A stretch of DNA of 64,000 bases from Rufibacter roseus (GTDB taxonomy: Bacteria; Bacteroidota; Bacteroidia; Cytophagales; Hymenobacteraceae). The stretch lies in assembly GCF_001647285.1 (NCBI RefSeq), contig NZ_LRML01000008.1, positions 62,001 through 126,000 on the forward strand. The letters are read 5' to 3'. The position numbers were made by a program, and so were the translations under genes. Of this stretch, positions 7,958-16,902 are shown in pieces. How positions within the stretch are numbered: the first letter of the stretch is position 1; each line of letters starts with the position of its first letter. The notes beneath the pieces are model-generated. The model was not told the DNA's origin. It was given only the letters and a program-made list of their open reading frames with translations, and made no database searches.

Positions 7958-10411
7958 ATGAAAAGGATTGGGGCTTGGCTTCTGGCTTTCCTGTTCCTAA
8001 GCCTGACGGCTTGGGCACAGCAGGGAATTGTACAGGGCGTAGTCACTGATTCCTTACAGCGTCCGCTTATTGGAGCCACCGTTTCTTTGCCTAATGCCAC
8101 CACCTCTACCGCAACAGATCAGAGGGGGCGCTTCCGGTTGCAACTGGAAGCGGGCAAAAATCATTTGCTTACTTTCAGCTATATAGGCTACCAGTCTGCC
8201 CAGCGGGAGGTAACCCTACTGCCCGATGAATCTCGTTTTCTCACGGTGGAACTAGTGCTGGCCCCAAATCAGGTGCGGGAGGTAACAGTGCGGGGCAGAA
8301 ACCTGAACGACACCCGCGACCAAGCCAGCATCACCCGTCTGGATCCTCGCCTTACCCAAACCTTTCCTTCGCCCTTTCAGGATTTCAACAAGATTCTGCT
8401 CACTTTGCCTGGGGTCACCAATAACAACGAACTTTCTTCCAGTTATTCGGTGCGGGGCGGTAGTTATGATGAAAACCTGGTGTATGTCAATGGTATTGAA
8501 GTGTACCGGCCTTTTCTGAACATAAGCGGCCAGCAGGAGGGACTAAGTTTCGTAAATCCTGATTTAGTCGAGGAGGTTACTTTTTCCTCCGGCGGTTGGC
8601 AACCAAAGTACGGCGATAAGCTTTCTTCTGTGCTGGACATCCAGTACCGAACTCCCTCAAAATTTAGAGCCTCTGTTTCAGGTGGTTTAACGGGCGGTTC
8701 GGTGCATACGGAAGGCACCGCTGCCAAAGGCAGGTTTGGGTATTTAATAGGAGCACGCCATAAAAATGCCGCCTATGTACTAAATAGTCTGCAGGTGGAG
8801 GGCGACTATCGTCCCCGCTTCTCTGATGTGCAGACTTACCTCACCTATGACTTGTCTAACAAAGAACACCGCGATACCGGAGCTGAACCAAAAACACAGT
8901 TAAGCTTTTTGGGCAGCATAGCACAGAACCACTATCAGGTAAGACCAGAAACAAGAGAAACTACTTTTGGTACAGAATCTCAGTTGCTTAGGCTTTTGGT
9001 AGGCTATGACGGTCAGGAGCAGATGCGGTATACCACCTGGCAGGGTGGATTAAGGCTCCAGCATTATTTCAACTCCAAATTCAAAACAGAATTAATTTAC
9101 TCCAGCCTGTACAGTCAGGAACGGGAAGTGCGAGACTTAGAATCGGGGTATCGGTTCTGCGATGTGCTGCCTGCGCCGGGTGTTTCTCCGTTTAACCGCT
9201 GCGCCGGAGAACGTGGTTTGGGCACTCGCTTTGAATATGCCCGTAACCGTTTAAGAGCTGCCTTGCAGGCTATGGAAATGCGTGCCACCTGGGAATTGTC
9301 TGGTACAAGTGTGGTGAGTGCAGGAATAAAAGGAAGCGTTGAAAATATTAATGACCACATTCAGGAGTATTCTTTCCAAGATTCGGCGGACTACGTCTAT
9401 AACCTGCAGAATCTGAACAGTGATATTGCCTTAAACTCCACCCGCTACCAGGGATTCGCCCAGCACACTTGGGAATTAGATAGCCTGCAGACCCTGACTT
9501 ACGGTTTCCGGTTTCACTATTGGTCGGTGAACAAGCAGTTATCTATTAGTCCCCGGGTGCAATATGCGGTGCGGTTCAAAAACCTACCTGACTGGTCTTT
9601 CAAAATGGCCTCGGGACTGTACGTGCAGTCTCCTATGTACCGAGAGCTTCGCGATGCCCAAGGTGTTTTATACCCAAAAACCAAAAACCAGGAATCGTGG
9701 CATTTCATTGCCGCCTCTGAATATCAGTTCAAGAAGTGGGACCGGCCGTTCAAGGTAACCGCCGAAGCCTACTACAAACATTTGCCTTCTGTTATTCCGT
9801 ATGAGCAGGACAACATGCGCCTGCGGTATCTTCCGCAATATGAAACCTCAGCTTATGCCATGGGCTTTGACGTGCGGGTGAACGGTGAATTCATAAAAGG
9901 AGAGGAGTCCTGGTTTAGTTTAGGTATACTGAGCACCCGTGAAAATGTATCAGGTGACTCTACCACTGTGCGTGACCCAGAAACGAGAGAAGTTATACGG
10001 CGCGAAGAAAAAGGCTTTATCCGTAGGCCCACTGACCAGCTCCTGAACTTTGGGGTTTATTTTCAGGACCATCTGCCCAATAACCCAACGGTGCGCATGT
10101 ACTTGAATCTGGCATTCAGCACCGGCTTGCCTTTCGGTCCACCGGGTGATATAGATAACCGCAATGCCTTTCCTGGCCCCAGCTACCGCCGTGTAGACAT
10201 CGGGTTTTCCAAAATCATATCTATGCAGACCGCTGATACGAAAGGGTTTGGACTTGAAAGTCTGTGGCTGAGTTTAGAAATACTTAACCTCATCGCTGCC
10301 AATAATGTCATATCTTACAACTACGTGCGTGACCTTAACGGTATAACGTACGCTGTACCTAATTACCTGACCGGCCGCTTGGTGAACCTAAGGTTTATTG
10401 CCAGATTTTAA
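7958..10411 (+). CDS. TonB-dependent outer-membrane receptor with CarboxypepD_reg domain
   Basis: An 817-residue outer-membrane protein with a signal peptide ending near AWAQ (residue 21). A CarboxypepD_reg-like domain follows (about 24-105, VQGVVTDSLQRPLIGATV), then a plug domain with SYSVRGGSYDENLVYVNG (about 130-230) and a long beta-barrel to a C-terminal aromatic residue (LRFIARF). Such receptors import ligands with energy from TonB. No SusD partner gene lies next to it, so it does not look like a polysaccharide-utilisation pair, and the substrate cannot be inferred. Proton-driven energy could come from the ExbB/ExbD/TonB set at the start of the window. Confidence 0.9.
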   Translation: MKRIGAWLLAFLFLSLTAWAQQGIVQGVVTDSLQRPLIGATVSLPNATTSTATDQRGRFRLQLEAGKNHLLTFSYIGYQSAQREVTLLPDESRFLTVELVLAPNQVREVTVRGRNLNDTRDQASITRLDPRLTQTFPSPFQDFNKILLTLPGVTNNNELSSSYSVRGGSYDENLVYVNGIEVYRPFLNISGQQEGLSFVNPDLVEEVTFSSGGWQPKYGDKLSSVLDIQYRTPSKFRASVSGGLTGGSVHTEGTAAKGRFGYLIGARHKNAAYVLNSLQVEGDYRPRFSDVQTYLTYDLSNKEHRDTGAEPKTQLSFLGSIAQNHYQVRPETRETTFGTESQLLRLLVGYDGQEQMRYTTWQGGLRLQHYFNSKFKTELIYSSLYSQEREVRDLESGYRFCDVLPAPGVSPFNRCAGERGLGTRFEYARNRLRAALQAMEMRATWELSGTSVVSAGIKGSVENINDHIQEYSFQDSADYVYNLQNLNSDIALNSTRYQGFAQHTWELDSLQTLTYGFRFHYWSVNKQLSISPRVQYAVRFKNLPDWSFKMASGLYVQSPMYRELRDAQGVLYPKTKNQESWHFIAASEYQFKKWDRPFKVTAEAYYKHLPSVIPYEQDNMRLRYLPQYETSAYAMGFDVRVNGEFIKGEESWFSLGILSTRENVSGDSTTVRDPETREVIRREEKGFIRRPTDQLLNFGVYFQDHLPNNPTVRMYLNLAFSTGLPFGPPGDIDNRNAFPGPSYRRVDIGFSKIISMQTADTKGFGLESLWLSLEILNLIAANNVISYNYVRDLNGITYAVPNYLTGRLVNLRFIARF

Positions 10412-10454
10412 ATCTCTTATTTTCTGAGTTTTTCCTTTCGGGTGGGAAGTACCT

Positions 10455-10503
10455 CCCAAAACAGCAGAGCCTGCTCCAATGGAGCAGGCTCTGCTGTTTT
10501 GGG
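10455..10503. terminator. Strong two-way terminator
   Basis: A perfect 23-bp inverted repeat (arms starting CCCAAAACAGCAGAGCC) with a three-base loop. The outer A/T pairs give T-runs on both strands. It lies between the convergent receptor gene and the DUF2911 gene and would stop transcription from both. Confidence 0.9.
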
Positions 10504-10533
10504 TCTGTTTTTAAGAAAACAGACTAAAAACGC
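10493..10533. repeat. Dispersed ~40-bp palindrome copy
   Basis: Segments GCTGTTTTGGGTCTGTTTTT and AAAACAGACTAAAAACG form a family copy that overlaps the right arm of the preceding terminator hairpin and ends just before the DUF2911 stop. Confidence 0.65.
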
Positions 10534-10536
10534 CAA

Positions 10537-11412
10537 CTAGTTTCTGTTAAATCGTTTTTCACGCCAAAGAATGGCGGCATCTTCAATTTCCTGAGCGTAA
10601 GACTGATAGGCGTCTTTCGTTTTCTTGCCTAATTGCTGGGCTTTCTTGTTTAGCTCCCAAGCTGCCTCAAACTCATTTTTCTGGGCTAGTAATTTAGCCT
10701 TCAGCCAAACATTATAGAAATTTTCCTCAATGCTGATGGATTTATTTATCCAATCCAGAGCAGTCTCATGGTCTGAGTTTTGGGTAAGCAGGTAATTAGT
10801 GGCTTGGGCGTATGCTGACCAATCGGTTGGTTTGGCTGTGGCAAGTGAATCTTTTATGGCTTTCAAAGTTAAAGCATGTGTCTCTACCCTGATTGGTACC
10901 GACAATTGCTTGTTCTCCCAGTTCAAGTTCAATATGGCACTACTGGTTAACACATTGGTAAAAGAATACTGAAGCGTTTCATGGTACGGCGCCGTTTGTA
11001 CCCGCATGGACACCCTAATCAAATCTTGTTTTGGGTCATAGTCTTCGGTGCCCCATAAGCTGGCTTGTTTGTTCAGGATCAGATCGAACCTGGCAGAGTC
11101 AAGCGGGAAAACAAAAAGGGAATAGATTCCGGCAGGCACTTTTTCCTGTGCTATTTGCGCAGGAGTACTGAATTGAATAACGGTAGCCTCGTTCGCGCCC
11201 GCCCGCCACACTTGCCCGTAAGGCACCAGCTTTCCCCAGATCTGCCTTTTCTTAACACCAGGGGCGCTATATTGAACAGTAACCTCCGTTACACCTATAG
11301 TATGCGAAACAGAGGCATTTGGGCTAGGCTGCGGCAGGGGTATCTGGGTTTGTGCCAAAGCGGAGAGAGCCACAAAGCAAGACAGAATCGTTGATAAAAC
11401 TATTTTAAACAT
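10537..11412 (-). CDS. DUF2911 secreted protein with C-terminal helical repeats
   Basis: A 291-residue protein with a signal peptide (cleavage near ALAQ, residue 21). The DUF2911 domain (about 25-175) includes VTVQYSAPGVKKRQIWG, VWRAGANEATVI and AGIYSLFVFP. The last about 100 residues are helical and resemble TPR-like repeats (DHETALDWINKSISIEENFY). DUF2911 proteins are common periplasmic or surface proteins of Bacteroidota with no firmly known role. The gene converges on the receptor gene and is divergent from the his operon. Confidence 0.85.
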   Translation of the reverse strand: MFKIVLSTILSCFVALSALAQTQIPLPQPSPNASVSHTIGVTEVTVQYSAPGVKKRQIWGKLVPYGQVWRAGANEATVIQFSTPAQIAQEKVPAGIYSLFVFPLDSARFDLILNKQASLWGTEDYDPKQDLIRVSMRVQTAPYHETLQYSFTNVLTSSAILNLNWENKQLSVPIRVETHALTLKAIKDSLATAKPTDWSAYAQATNYLLTQNSDHETALDWINKSISIEENFYNVWLKAKLLAQKNEFEAAWELNKKAQQLGKKTKDAYQSYAQEIEDAAILWREKRFNRN

Positions 11413-11589
11413 GAAGAATATCTTTTTGCACCGAATATGAAACGGCTGTTCCAGGCAAACAATTACAAGCCATAAAAAGGTCTATATTTTCAGGAGAAAA
11501 AATTATGCCATTTTAAAGAAAGAAATACTCTTTAGGGCAGAAGGATTGGTAAAAATATGTAAAAAAGTAAAAAGAAATATCTGTTTCCC

Positions 11590-11619
11590 TTGTTTCTTCA
11601 CCATCCCTTTTTACCTTTG
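11590..11619 (+). promoter_or_regulatory. Promoter of the histidine operon
   Basis: TTG at 11590-11592, exactly 19 bases, then TACCTTTG at 11612-11619. This is a perfect fit to the Bacteroidota consensus TTG-N19-TAnnTTTG. The predicted transcript start, about five bases downstream, lies only about five bases before the ATG of the leader peptide. Confidence 0.85.
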
Positions 11620-11629
11620 GCGCATACTT

Positions 11630-11728
11630 ATGAGCAACGCACTAACCCATATCCTCCTTTCTAGCGCCGCAACCGCGGTGAACGGAGTGCATTGCCATCA
11701 ATTCCACCATTCCTCTCAGGGGGAATAA
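11630..11728 (+). CDS. hisL: His-rich leader peptide of the histidine operon
   Basis: A 32-residue frame that begins almost at the predicted transcript start and ends 119 bases before hisG. It holds five histidines, four of them in the seven-codon cluster HCHQFHH (residues 21-27). This is what is expected of a leader peptide whose translation senses charged tRNA-His and controls early termination of the operon. The promoter right before it and hisG right after it support the role. The frame extends upstream to 11546 without a stop, but that part lies before the promoter. The regulatory role is inferred, not shown. Confidence 0.75.
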   Translation: MSNALTHILLSSAATAVNGVHCHQFHHSSQGE

Positions 11729-11773
11729 TACAATCATATCGTCCTTTCTGGGGCTGGGCTCCATTTTAACCTG

Positions 11774-11797
11774 CGCAAAGCCATGGCTATGCGATTT
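11774..11797 (+). promoter_or_regulatory. Possible weak attenuator hairpin before hisG
   Basis: CGCA...TGCG closes a small hairpin around AGCCATGGCT, followed by ATTTT. It is in the right place for a his attenuator, between the leader stop and hisG, but the stem is short and the T-run poor, so it is only a candidate. Confidence 0.35.
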
Positions 11798-11847
11798 TGG
11801 GTTGTACCTTTATGTTTCTACTTTCGCATTAACCACTATTCTTTTAC

Positions 11848-12699
11848 ATGATTAGGTTAGCTATTCAAAAGTCCGGACGTTTGTCTGATGATTCCATTAA
11901 GCTCATCAGAGAGTGCGGCATCTCTTTTCTAAGCGCTTCTTCCAAGCTAAAAACAGAGGCCACCAATTTCCCACTTGAAATCCTGTTCCTACGTGACGAC
12001 GACATTCCCGGCTACGTGGCCGACGGAGTGGCCGATATTGGCATTGTGGGTCAGAACGTGCTGGTGGAAGAAGGGCTTCAGCAACTGTCGGTAAAAAATC
12101 TGGGCTTCAGCAAGTGCCGTCTTTCTTTGGCGGTGTCTAAAGGGGCAGAATACGGTGACATTACCTCGCTGGAGGGAAAAAGCATTGCCACTTCTTACCC
12201 CAACCTGCTGCAGGAGTATTTAACTTCAAAAGGCGTACAAGCCGATATTCATACCATTAGCGGCTCCGTGGAAATTGCCCCAAGCATTGGTCTGGCAGAT
12301 GCGGTTTGTGATATTGTTTCATCTGGATCAACTCTTATCAGCAACGGCTTACGGGAAGTAGAGACTGTGTTCAAATCTGAGGCGGTTCTCATTGCCAACC
12401 AGAACCTAGATGCCGAGAAAAACAAGCTATTGAAGCAACTGTTGTTCCGGATGGAGGCAGTGCAGCGGGCCCAGAAATCTAAATACGTGGTACTGAATGC
12501 CCCTAATGATTCTATTCCGGCCATTAAAAATTTGTTGCCGGGCATAAAGTCCCCAACGGTTATTCCATTGGCTGAGGAGGGCTGGAGTTCTCTGCACTCT
12601 GTGGTGAACGAAGATGATTTCTGGGAAATAATCCAGAAATTGAAAGAAGCCGGAGCCGAGGGAATTCTGGTGGTGCCGATTGAAAAAATGATTGGGTAA
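11848..12699 (+). CDS. hisG: ATP phosphoribosyltransferase, long form
   Basis: A 283-residue HisG that joins ATP and PRPP in the first, feedback-controlled step of histidine synthesis. Visible motifs are MIRLAIQKSGRLSDDS at the start, ADIGIVGQNVL, and the PRPP-binding-like region IASSGSTLISNG (here DIVSSGSTLISNGLREV). The length and the C-terminal ACT-like part (about 210-283, ending ILVVPIEKMI) mark the long form, which does not need HisZ and is inhibited by histidine through that domain. It is the first structural gene of the operon, 119 bases after the leader peptide and two bases before hisD. Confidence 0.95.
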   Translation: MIRLAIQKSGRLSDDSIKLIRECGISFLSASSKLKTEATNFPLEILFLRDDDIPGYVADGVADIGIVGQNVLVEEGLQQLSVKNLGFSKCRLSLAVSKGAEYGDITSLEGKSIATSYPNLLQEYLTSKGVQADIHTISGSVEIAPSIGLADAVCDIVSSGSTLISNGLREVETVFKSEAVLIANQNLDAEKNKLLKQLLFRMEAVQRAQKSKYVVLNAPNDSIPAIKNLLPGIKSPTVIPLAEEGWSSLHSVVNEDDFWEIIQKLKEAGAEGILVVPIEKMIG

Positions 12700-12701
12700 C
12701 C

Positions 12702-13988
12702 ATGAAGACGTATCTTTATCCGAAGCGCGAAGACTGGAACCAGTTGGTGCAGCGGCCGGTACAGAAGCTGGAACAATTAAAGGCTGGCGTGCAGCAAACC
12801 TTCGACCTGGTGCAGCAAAACGGCGATGCCGCTCTGATTGAACTAGCAGCCAAATTCGATAAAGCGCAGCTGCAACAGGTGTGGGTGAGTGAAGCCGAAA
12901 TTGCCGCTGCCGTACCGCAAGTGCCACAAGAACTGAAGGATTCTATTGAGTTAGCTTACAATAATATAAAAGTTTTCCACGAGGCGCAGCGTGAGCCGGT
13001 ACAGCAGGTGGAGACGGTGCATGGAGTAACCTGCTGGCGCAAATCAGTGGCCATTCAGAAAGTGGGGCTGTATATTCCTGGCGGCTCAGCTCCCTTGTTT
13101 TCTACGCTGCTCATGTTGGGTATTCCTGCCCAGATTGCCGGCTGCCGCGAAATTATACTGGCTACTCCTCCGGGTGCCGATGGCTCCATCAATGCCACCA
13201 TTCTTTACACCGCACAGCGCCTGGGCATCACCAGAATCTTGAAAGCGGGCGGCGCGCAAGCCATTGCCGCTTTGGCTTTTGGTACGGAGACAGTACCAGC
13301 CGTAGACAAAATTTTCGGACCGGGAAACCAGTACGTAACCGCGGCCAAGCAGATGGTCACGCAGATTGGCGTAGCCATTGACATGCCCGCCGGTCCGTCT
13401 GAAGTGTTGGTCATCGCCGATGATTCCGCCAACCCTCTGTTCGTGGCGGCTGATTTGCTTTCCCAGGCAGAACACGGCCCAGACTCACAAGTCGTTTTTG
13501 CCACAAATTCTGAAAAACAGCTCCAAAACGTACAAGCAGCCGTAGTGGAGCAGTTAGCCCAGCTGCCCAGACAAACAGTAGCGGAACAAGCCTTGAACAA
13601 TAGCTTAGGAGTGGTGTTTGACTCATTAGAGGAGGCGCTAGAATTCTCTAACTTGTACGCCCCTGAACACCTGATTCTATCGGTAGATGAGTCCGAAATA
13701 TTGGCTGAACAAGTAACGCAGGCTGGTTCTGTTTTCATGGGCCATTACAGCCCTGAATCGGTGGGGGATTATGCCTCCGGCACGAACCACACCTTGCCTA
13801 CCAACGGCTACGCCCGCAACTACAGCGGCGTATCACTGGACAGCTTCGTGAAGAAAATCACGTTTCAACAGTTAACCAAAGAAGGTCTGGAGCGCATTGG
13901 CCCTGCCGTGGAAATCATGGCCGAGGCCGAAGGACTGCACGCCCACAAAAACGCGGTGACTGTCCGCCTTCAAAAATTTAAATCCTGA
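12702..13988 (+). CDS. hisD: Histidinol dehydrogenase
   Basis: A 428-residue zinc enzyme that oxidises L-histidinol to L-histidine in two NAD-dependent steps, the last reactions of the pathway. Typical motifs are VGLYIPGGSAPLFSTLLM, ILKAGGAQAIAALAFGT, KIFGPGNQYVTAAK, the catalytic/zinc region SQAEHGPDSQV and the C-terminal NHTLPTNGYARNYSG. Length is normal. The gene is two bases after hisG and 28 bases before hisC. Bases 13493-13530 resemble the dispersed palindrome of this genome but add no residues compared with the family pattern. Confidence 0.96.
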   Translation: MKTYLYPKREDWNQLVQRPVQKLEQLKAGVQQTFDLVQQNGDAALIELAAKFDKAQLQQVWVSEAEIAAAVPQVPQELKDSIELAYNNIKVFHEAQREPVQQVETVHGVTCWRKSVAIQKVGLYIPGGSAPLFSTLLMLGIPAQIAGCREIILATPPGADGSINATILYTAQRLGITRILKAGGAQAIAALAFGTETVPAVDKIFGPGNQYVTAAKQMVTQIGVAIDMPAGPSEVLVIADDSANPLFVAADLLSQAEHGPDSQVVFATNSEKQLQNVQAAVVEQLAQLPRQTVAEQALNNSLGVVFDSLEEALEFSNLYAPEHLILSVDESEILAEQVTQAGSVFMGHYSPESVGDYASGTNHTLPTNGYARNYSGVSLDSFVKKITFQQLTKEGLERIGPAVEIMAEAEGLHAHKNAVTVRLQKFKS

Positions 13989-14014
13989 TACTTGCTACTT
14001 GATACCCGATACTG
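13986..14014. repeat. Degenerate word repeat before hisC
   Basis: GATACTTGCTACTTGATACC and CGATACTG: the word GATACTTG/GATACCCG is repeated about three times with a roughly 10-base period. It overlaps the hisD stop and touches the hisC start. Confidence 0.55.
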
Positions 14015-14016
14015 TA

Positions 14017-15084
14017 ATGTTTTCCATAGATACTTTTATCCGTCCGCACCTGTTGTCGCTTAAGCCGTACTCCTCGGCGCGCGATGAGTTTGAGGGCGAG
14101 GCCAGTGTATACTTAGATGCCAATGAGAACAACCTGGGCAGTTTGGCCGGTGGCACTGACTATAACCGGTACCCCGACCCATACCAGAAAGAAATAAAGC
14201 AAAAGCTGAGCAAGTTGAAGGGGGTGAGGCCGGAGCAGATATTCATTGGCAACGGTTCTGATGAAGCCATTGATTTGCTGATTCGCTTGGTATGCGCGCC
14301 AGGTCAGGATGAAGTGCTGTTGCTGCCGCCCACCTACGGCATGTACGAAGTAAGCGCCAACATCCACAACGTGGGCATACAGCGCGTGCCCCTGGACGAA
14401 CGTTTTCAGCCTGTTTTCGATAAAATAGCCGAAAAACAGACGGAGAAAACGAAAATCCTATTCCTGTGCTCGCCTAACAACCCCACCGGAAACATTCTGG
14501 AGCCGGAGACTGTGGAGAAGCTCATCCGTGAGTTCAAGGGCTTAGTGGTAGTAGACGAAGCTTACATCGATTTCACCGAAACCCCGAGTTGGAGCACTAG
14601 ATTAGACGAATTCCCGAACCTGGTGGTGCTGCAGACCCTTTCTAAAGCTTGGGGCATGGCCGGTTTGCGTTTGGGTATGGCCTTTGCCTCGCCTGAAATT
14701 ATCAGCTACCTTAACAAAATTAAGCCACCTTACAACATCAATGCAGTAACGCAGGAGTTGGTAAGTGCCGCTTTAGATAAAACTGCTCAACTGCACGATA
14801 TGCTGCAAGTTATTGTACAGGAACGTGAGCGGCTGGTGCAGGTTTTTGCCGAGCTGCCGTTAATTCAGAAAGTATACCCAAGTGATGCTAACTTTGTGCT
14901 GGTGCAGGTGCCCGATGCCAATGAATTATATGCTTATCTGCTGGAGCGAGGAGTTGTGGTTCGTAACCGCACCACCCAACCCGGCTGCTTCAACTGCCTG
15001 CGCATCACCATTGGTACGCCCAAAGAAAATGACCACCTGCTGGAGTCGCTACAGGTGTATTCTGAGCAGAAGAGTGTAGTTTAG
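14017..15084 (+). CDS. hisC: Histidinol-phosphate aminotransferase
   Basis: A 355-residue fold-type I PLP enzyme that transfers an amino group from glutamate to imidazole-acetol phosphate. The motifs are YLDANENNLG near the start, IGNGSDEAIDLLIR, FLCSPNNPTGN, VVDEAYIDF and the PLP-lysine region LSKAWGMAGLRLG, with a C-terminal arginine in NCLRITIG. The ATG at 14017 (MFSIDTFIRPHL) was chosen; the in-frame TTG at 13999 lies within a word repeat and is less likely. Bases 14401-14439 form a close match to the dispersed palindrome inside this coding sequence. Confidence 0.95.
   Translation: MFSIDTFIRPHLLSLKPYSSARDEFEGEASVYLDANENNLGSLAGGTDYNRYPDPYQKEIKQKLSKLKGVRPEQIFIGNGSDEAIDLLIRLVCAPGQDEVLLLPPTYGMYEVSANIHNVGIQRVPLDERFQPVFDKIAEKQTEKTKILFLCSPNNPTGNILEPETVEKLIREFKGLVVVDEAYIDFTETPSWSTRLDEFPNLVVLQTLSKAWGMAGLRLGMAFASPEIISYLNKIKPPYNINAVTQELVSAALDKTAQLHDMLQVIVQERERLVQVFAELPLIQKVYPSDANFVLVQVPDANELYAYLLERGVVVRNRTTQPGCFNCLRITIGTPKENDHLLESLQVYSEQKSVV
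14401..14439. repeat. Palindrome-family match inside hisC
   Basis: GTTTTCAGCCTGTTTTCG and TAAAATAGCCGAAAAACAG follow the family order closely and are read in frame as RFQPVFDKIAEKQ. The protein has normal length here, so the element was not simply inserted. It may be a chance match or an overwritten stretch. Confidence 0.45.
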
Positions 15085-15085
15085 C

Positions 15086-15126
15086 ACTGTTTTTGGCTTT
15101 TTTTTGAAAAAGTAAGCAGAAAACAC
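15086..15126. repeat. Dispersed ~40-bp palindrome copy
   Basis: ACTGTTTTTGGCTTTTTTTT and GAAAAAGTAAGCAGAAAACAC, directly after the hisC stop. The family word order is clear and the arms are imperfect. Confidence 0.7.
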
Positions 15127-15180
15127 AATGGGCTCATGCAATTGCTGGCCCTTTTAAAATTTTTTGATACGGGAAATGAA

Positions 15181-15217
15181 TGTCTTGTGTCTTACATTAT
15201 GATACTTGTGTCTAATC
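15181..15217. repeat. Degenerate word repeat before hisB
   Basis: TGTCTTGTGTCTTACATT then ATGATACTTGTGTCTAATC. The word CTTGTGTCTTA occurs twice and ends eight bases before the hisB ATG. Confidence 0.65.
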
Positions 15218-15224
15218 AAAACCA

Positions 15225-16319
15225 ATGAAAAAAGTATTATTCATCGACCGCGATGGGACCATCTTACTAGAACCACCCACCGATTTTCAGGTCGATTCAT
15301 TTGAGAAGTTCTCGTTCTACCCCAAGGTCATCCGTAACCTCTATAAAATCTTCACCGAGCTGGATTATGAGTTTGTGATGGTGACAAACCAAGATGGGTT
15401 AGGGACCGATTCTTACCCAGAAGACACCTTTTGGCCATACCAGAACAAGATGATGGAGATTCTGGAGGGCGAGGGCATTCAGTTCGCGGAGGTGTTTATT
15501 GACGGCAGCTTTGAGCACGAGAAAAGTCCAAACCGTAAGCCGGAAATTGGAATGCTAGGCCAATACCTCACCGAGGAGTATGATTTGGCGAACTCCTACG
15601 TCATCGGAGACCGGCTGACAGATGTGCAGCTGGCAAAGAATCTAGGGGCTAAAAGCATCCTGTTGCGGGAAGAAGCGTCTGAGGAAGCTACTTTTACCAC
15701 CACTGATTGGGATGAGATTTATTCGTACCTCAAACTACCTGCCCGCAAAGCCACCATTCAGCGGAACACCAACGAAACGCAAATCAGCGTGGAGATTAAC
15801 TTGGACGGCGACGGTAAATCAGACATGCAAACCGGACTGGGCTTCTTTGACCACATGCTTGACCAATTAGCGCGTCACAGTGGCGTAGACATGCGCATCC
15901 ACGTAAAGGGCGATCTGCACATAGACGAGCACCATACCATTGAAGACACGGCACTGGCTTTAGGCGAAGCATTTGCCCAGGCCATTGGCGACAAGCGAGG
16001 CATTAACCGATATGGCTTCCTGTTGCCCATGGATGATGCTCTGGTACACGCTGCTATTGACTTCTCAGGCCGACCATGGCTCGTGTGGGACGCTAAATTC
16101 AGCCGCGAGAAGATAGGGGATATGCCATGCGAAATGTTCATGCACTTCTTTAAGTCTTTCTCTGATACTTCTAAGGCCAACCTGAACATAAAAGCCGAGG
16201 GCGAGAACGAACACCACAAAATAGAGGCTATCTTTAAGGCCGTAGCCAAAGCCATTAAGATGGCGTTGGTGCGCGACGTAAACAAGATGGAAATACCCAG
16301 TACCAAAGGCGTTCTGTAA
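15225..16319 (+). CDS. hisB: Bifunctional histidinol-phosphatase/imidazoleglycerol-phosphate dehydratase
   Basis: A 364-residue fusion. Residues 1-165 are a HAD-type histidinol-phosphate phosphatase (FIDRDGTIL with Asp8 and Asp10, [30 protein letters not shown]). Residues about 172-364 are the imidazoleglycerol-phosphate dehydratase with its Mn-binding histidines ([41 protein letters not shown]). The zinc-binding cysteine loop known from the E. coli HAD half is replaced by [13 protein letters not shown] without cysteine. The gene is separated from hisC by 140 bases holding a palindrome and word repeats, and overlaps the hisH start by one base. Confidence 0.95.
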   Translation: MKKVLFIDRDGTILLEPPTDFQVDSFEKFSFYPKVIRNLYKIFTELDYEFVMVTNQDGLGTDSYPEDTFWPYQNKMMEILEGEGIQFAEVFIDGSFEHEKSPNRKPEIGMLGQYLTEEYDLANSYVIGDRLTDVQLAKNLGAKSILLREEASEEATFTTTDWDEIYSYLKLPARKATIQRNTNETQISVEINLDGDGKSDMQTGLGFFDHMLDQLARHSGVDMRIHVKGDLHIDEHHTIEDTALALGEAFAQAIGDKRGINRYGFLLPMDDALVHAAIDFSGRPWLVWDAKFSREKIGDMPCEMFMHFFKSFSDTSKANLNIKAEGENEHHKIEAIFKAVAKAIKMALVRDVNKMEIPSTKGVL

Positions 16320-16900
16320 TGAAAACTGTTATTGTTGATTATAAAGCCGGCAACGTACAAAGCGTGCTTTTCGCGCTGGAGCGGTTGGGCGTACAGGCCA
16401 CGGTGACCTCCATTGCCGAGGAGATCAAGTCGGCGGATAAGGTGATTTTCCCCGGAGTGGGTGAGGCTTCCTCGGCCATGCGGTCGCTTAAAGCCAACAA
16501 CCTTGACCAGCTGCTGCCCACCCTAACCCAGCCTTTTTTAGGCATTTGTCTAGGCATGCAGCTGCTTTGCCAGCACTCTGAAGAAGGCGATACCAACATG
16601 CTTGGAATTATTCCGGTTCCGGTAAAACGGTTTGAGGCAGCCATTAAAGTGCCGCACATGGGCTGGAATAATCTGCAACATCTAAAGAGTGATTTATTCG
16701 CTGATATTAAGGAAGATGAATACGCTTACTTCGTGCACAGCTTTTATGCTCCGGTAACGGAACATACCATTGCCCAATGCGCTTACCCAGACCCATTCAG
16801 TGCGGCGCTGCAGTATAAAAACTTTTACGCGGTGCAGTTCCACGCCGAAAAAAGTGGTCCGGCCGGAGCGCAGATTCTTCAGAACTTCTTAAACCTGTAA
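16319..16900 (+). CDS. hisH: Imidazole glycerol phosphate synthase, glutaminase subunit
   Basis: A 193-residue class I glutamine amidotransferase that supplies ammonia to HisF. The oxyanion and nucleophile region is GICLGMQLLCQHSEEG, with the catalytic cysteine in GICLG. The His/Glu pair is in VQFHAEKSGPAG. The start VIVDYKAGNVQSV is typical. Length is normal. It overlaps hisB by one base and precedes hisA by two. Its partner hisF lies 827 bases downstream, after hisA. Confidence 0.95.
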   Translation: MKTVIVDYKAGNVQSVLFALERLGVQATVTSIAEEIKSADKVIFPGVGEASSAMRSLKANNLDQLLPTLTQPFLGICLGMQLLCQHSEEGDTNMLGIIPVPVKRFEAAIKVPHMGWNNLQHLKSDLFADIKEDEYAYFVHSFYAPVTEHTIAQCAYPDPFSAALQYKNFYAVQFHAEKSGPAGAQILQNFLNL

Positions 16901-16902
16901 CC

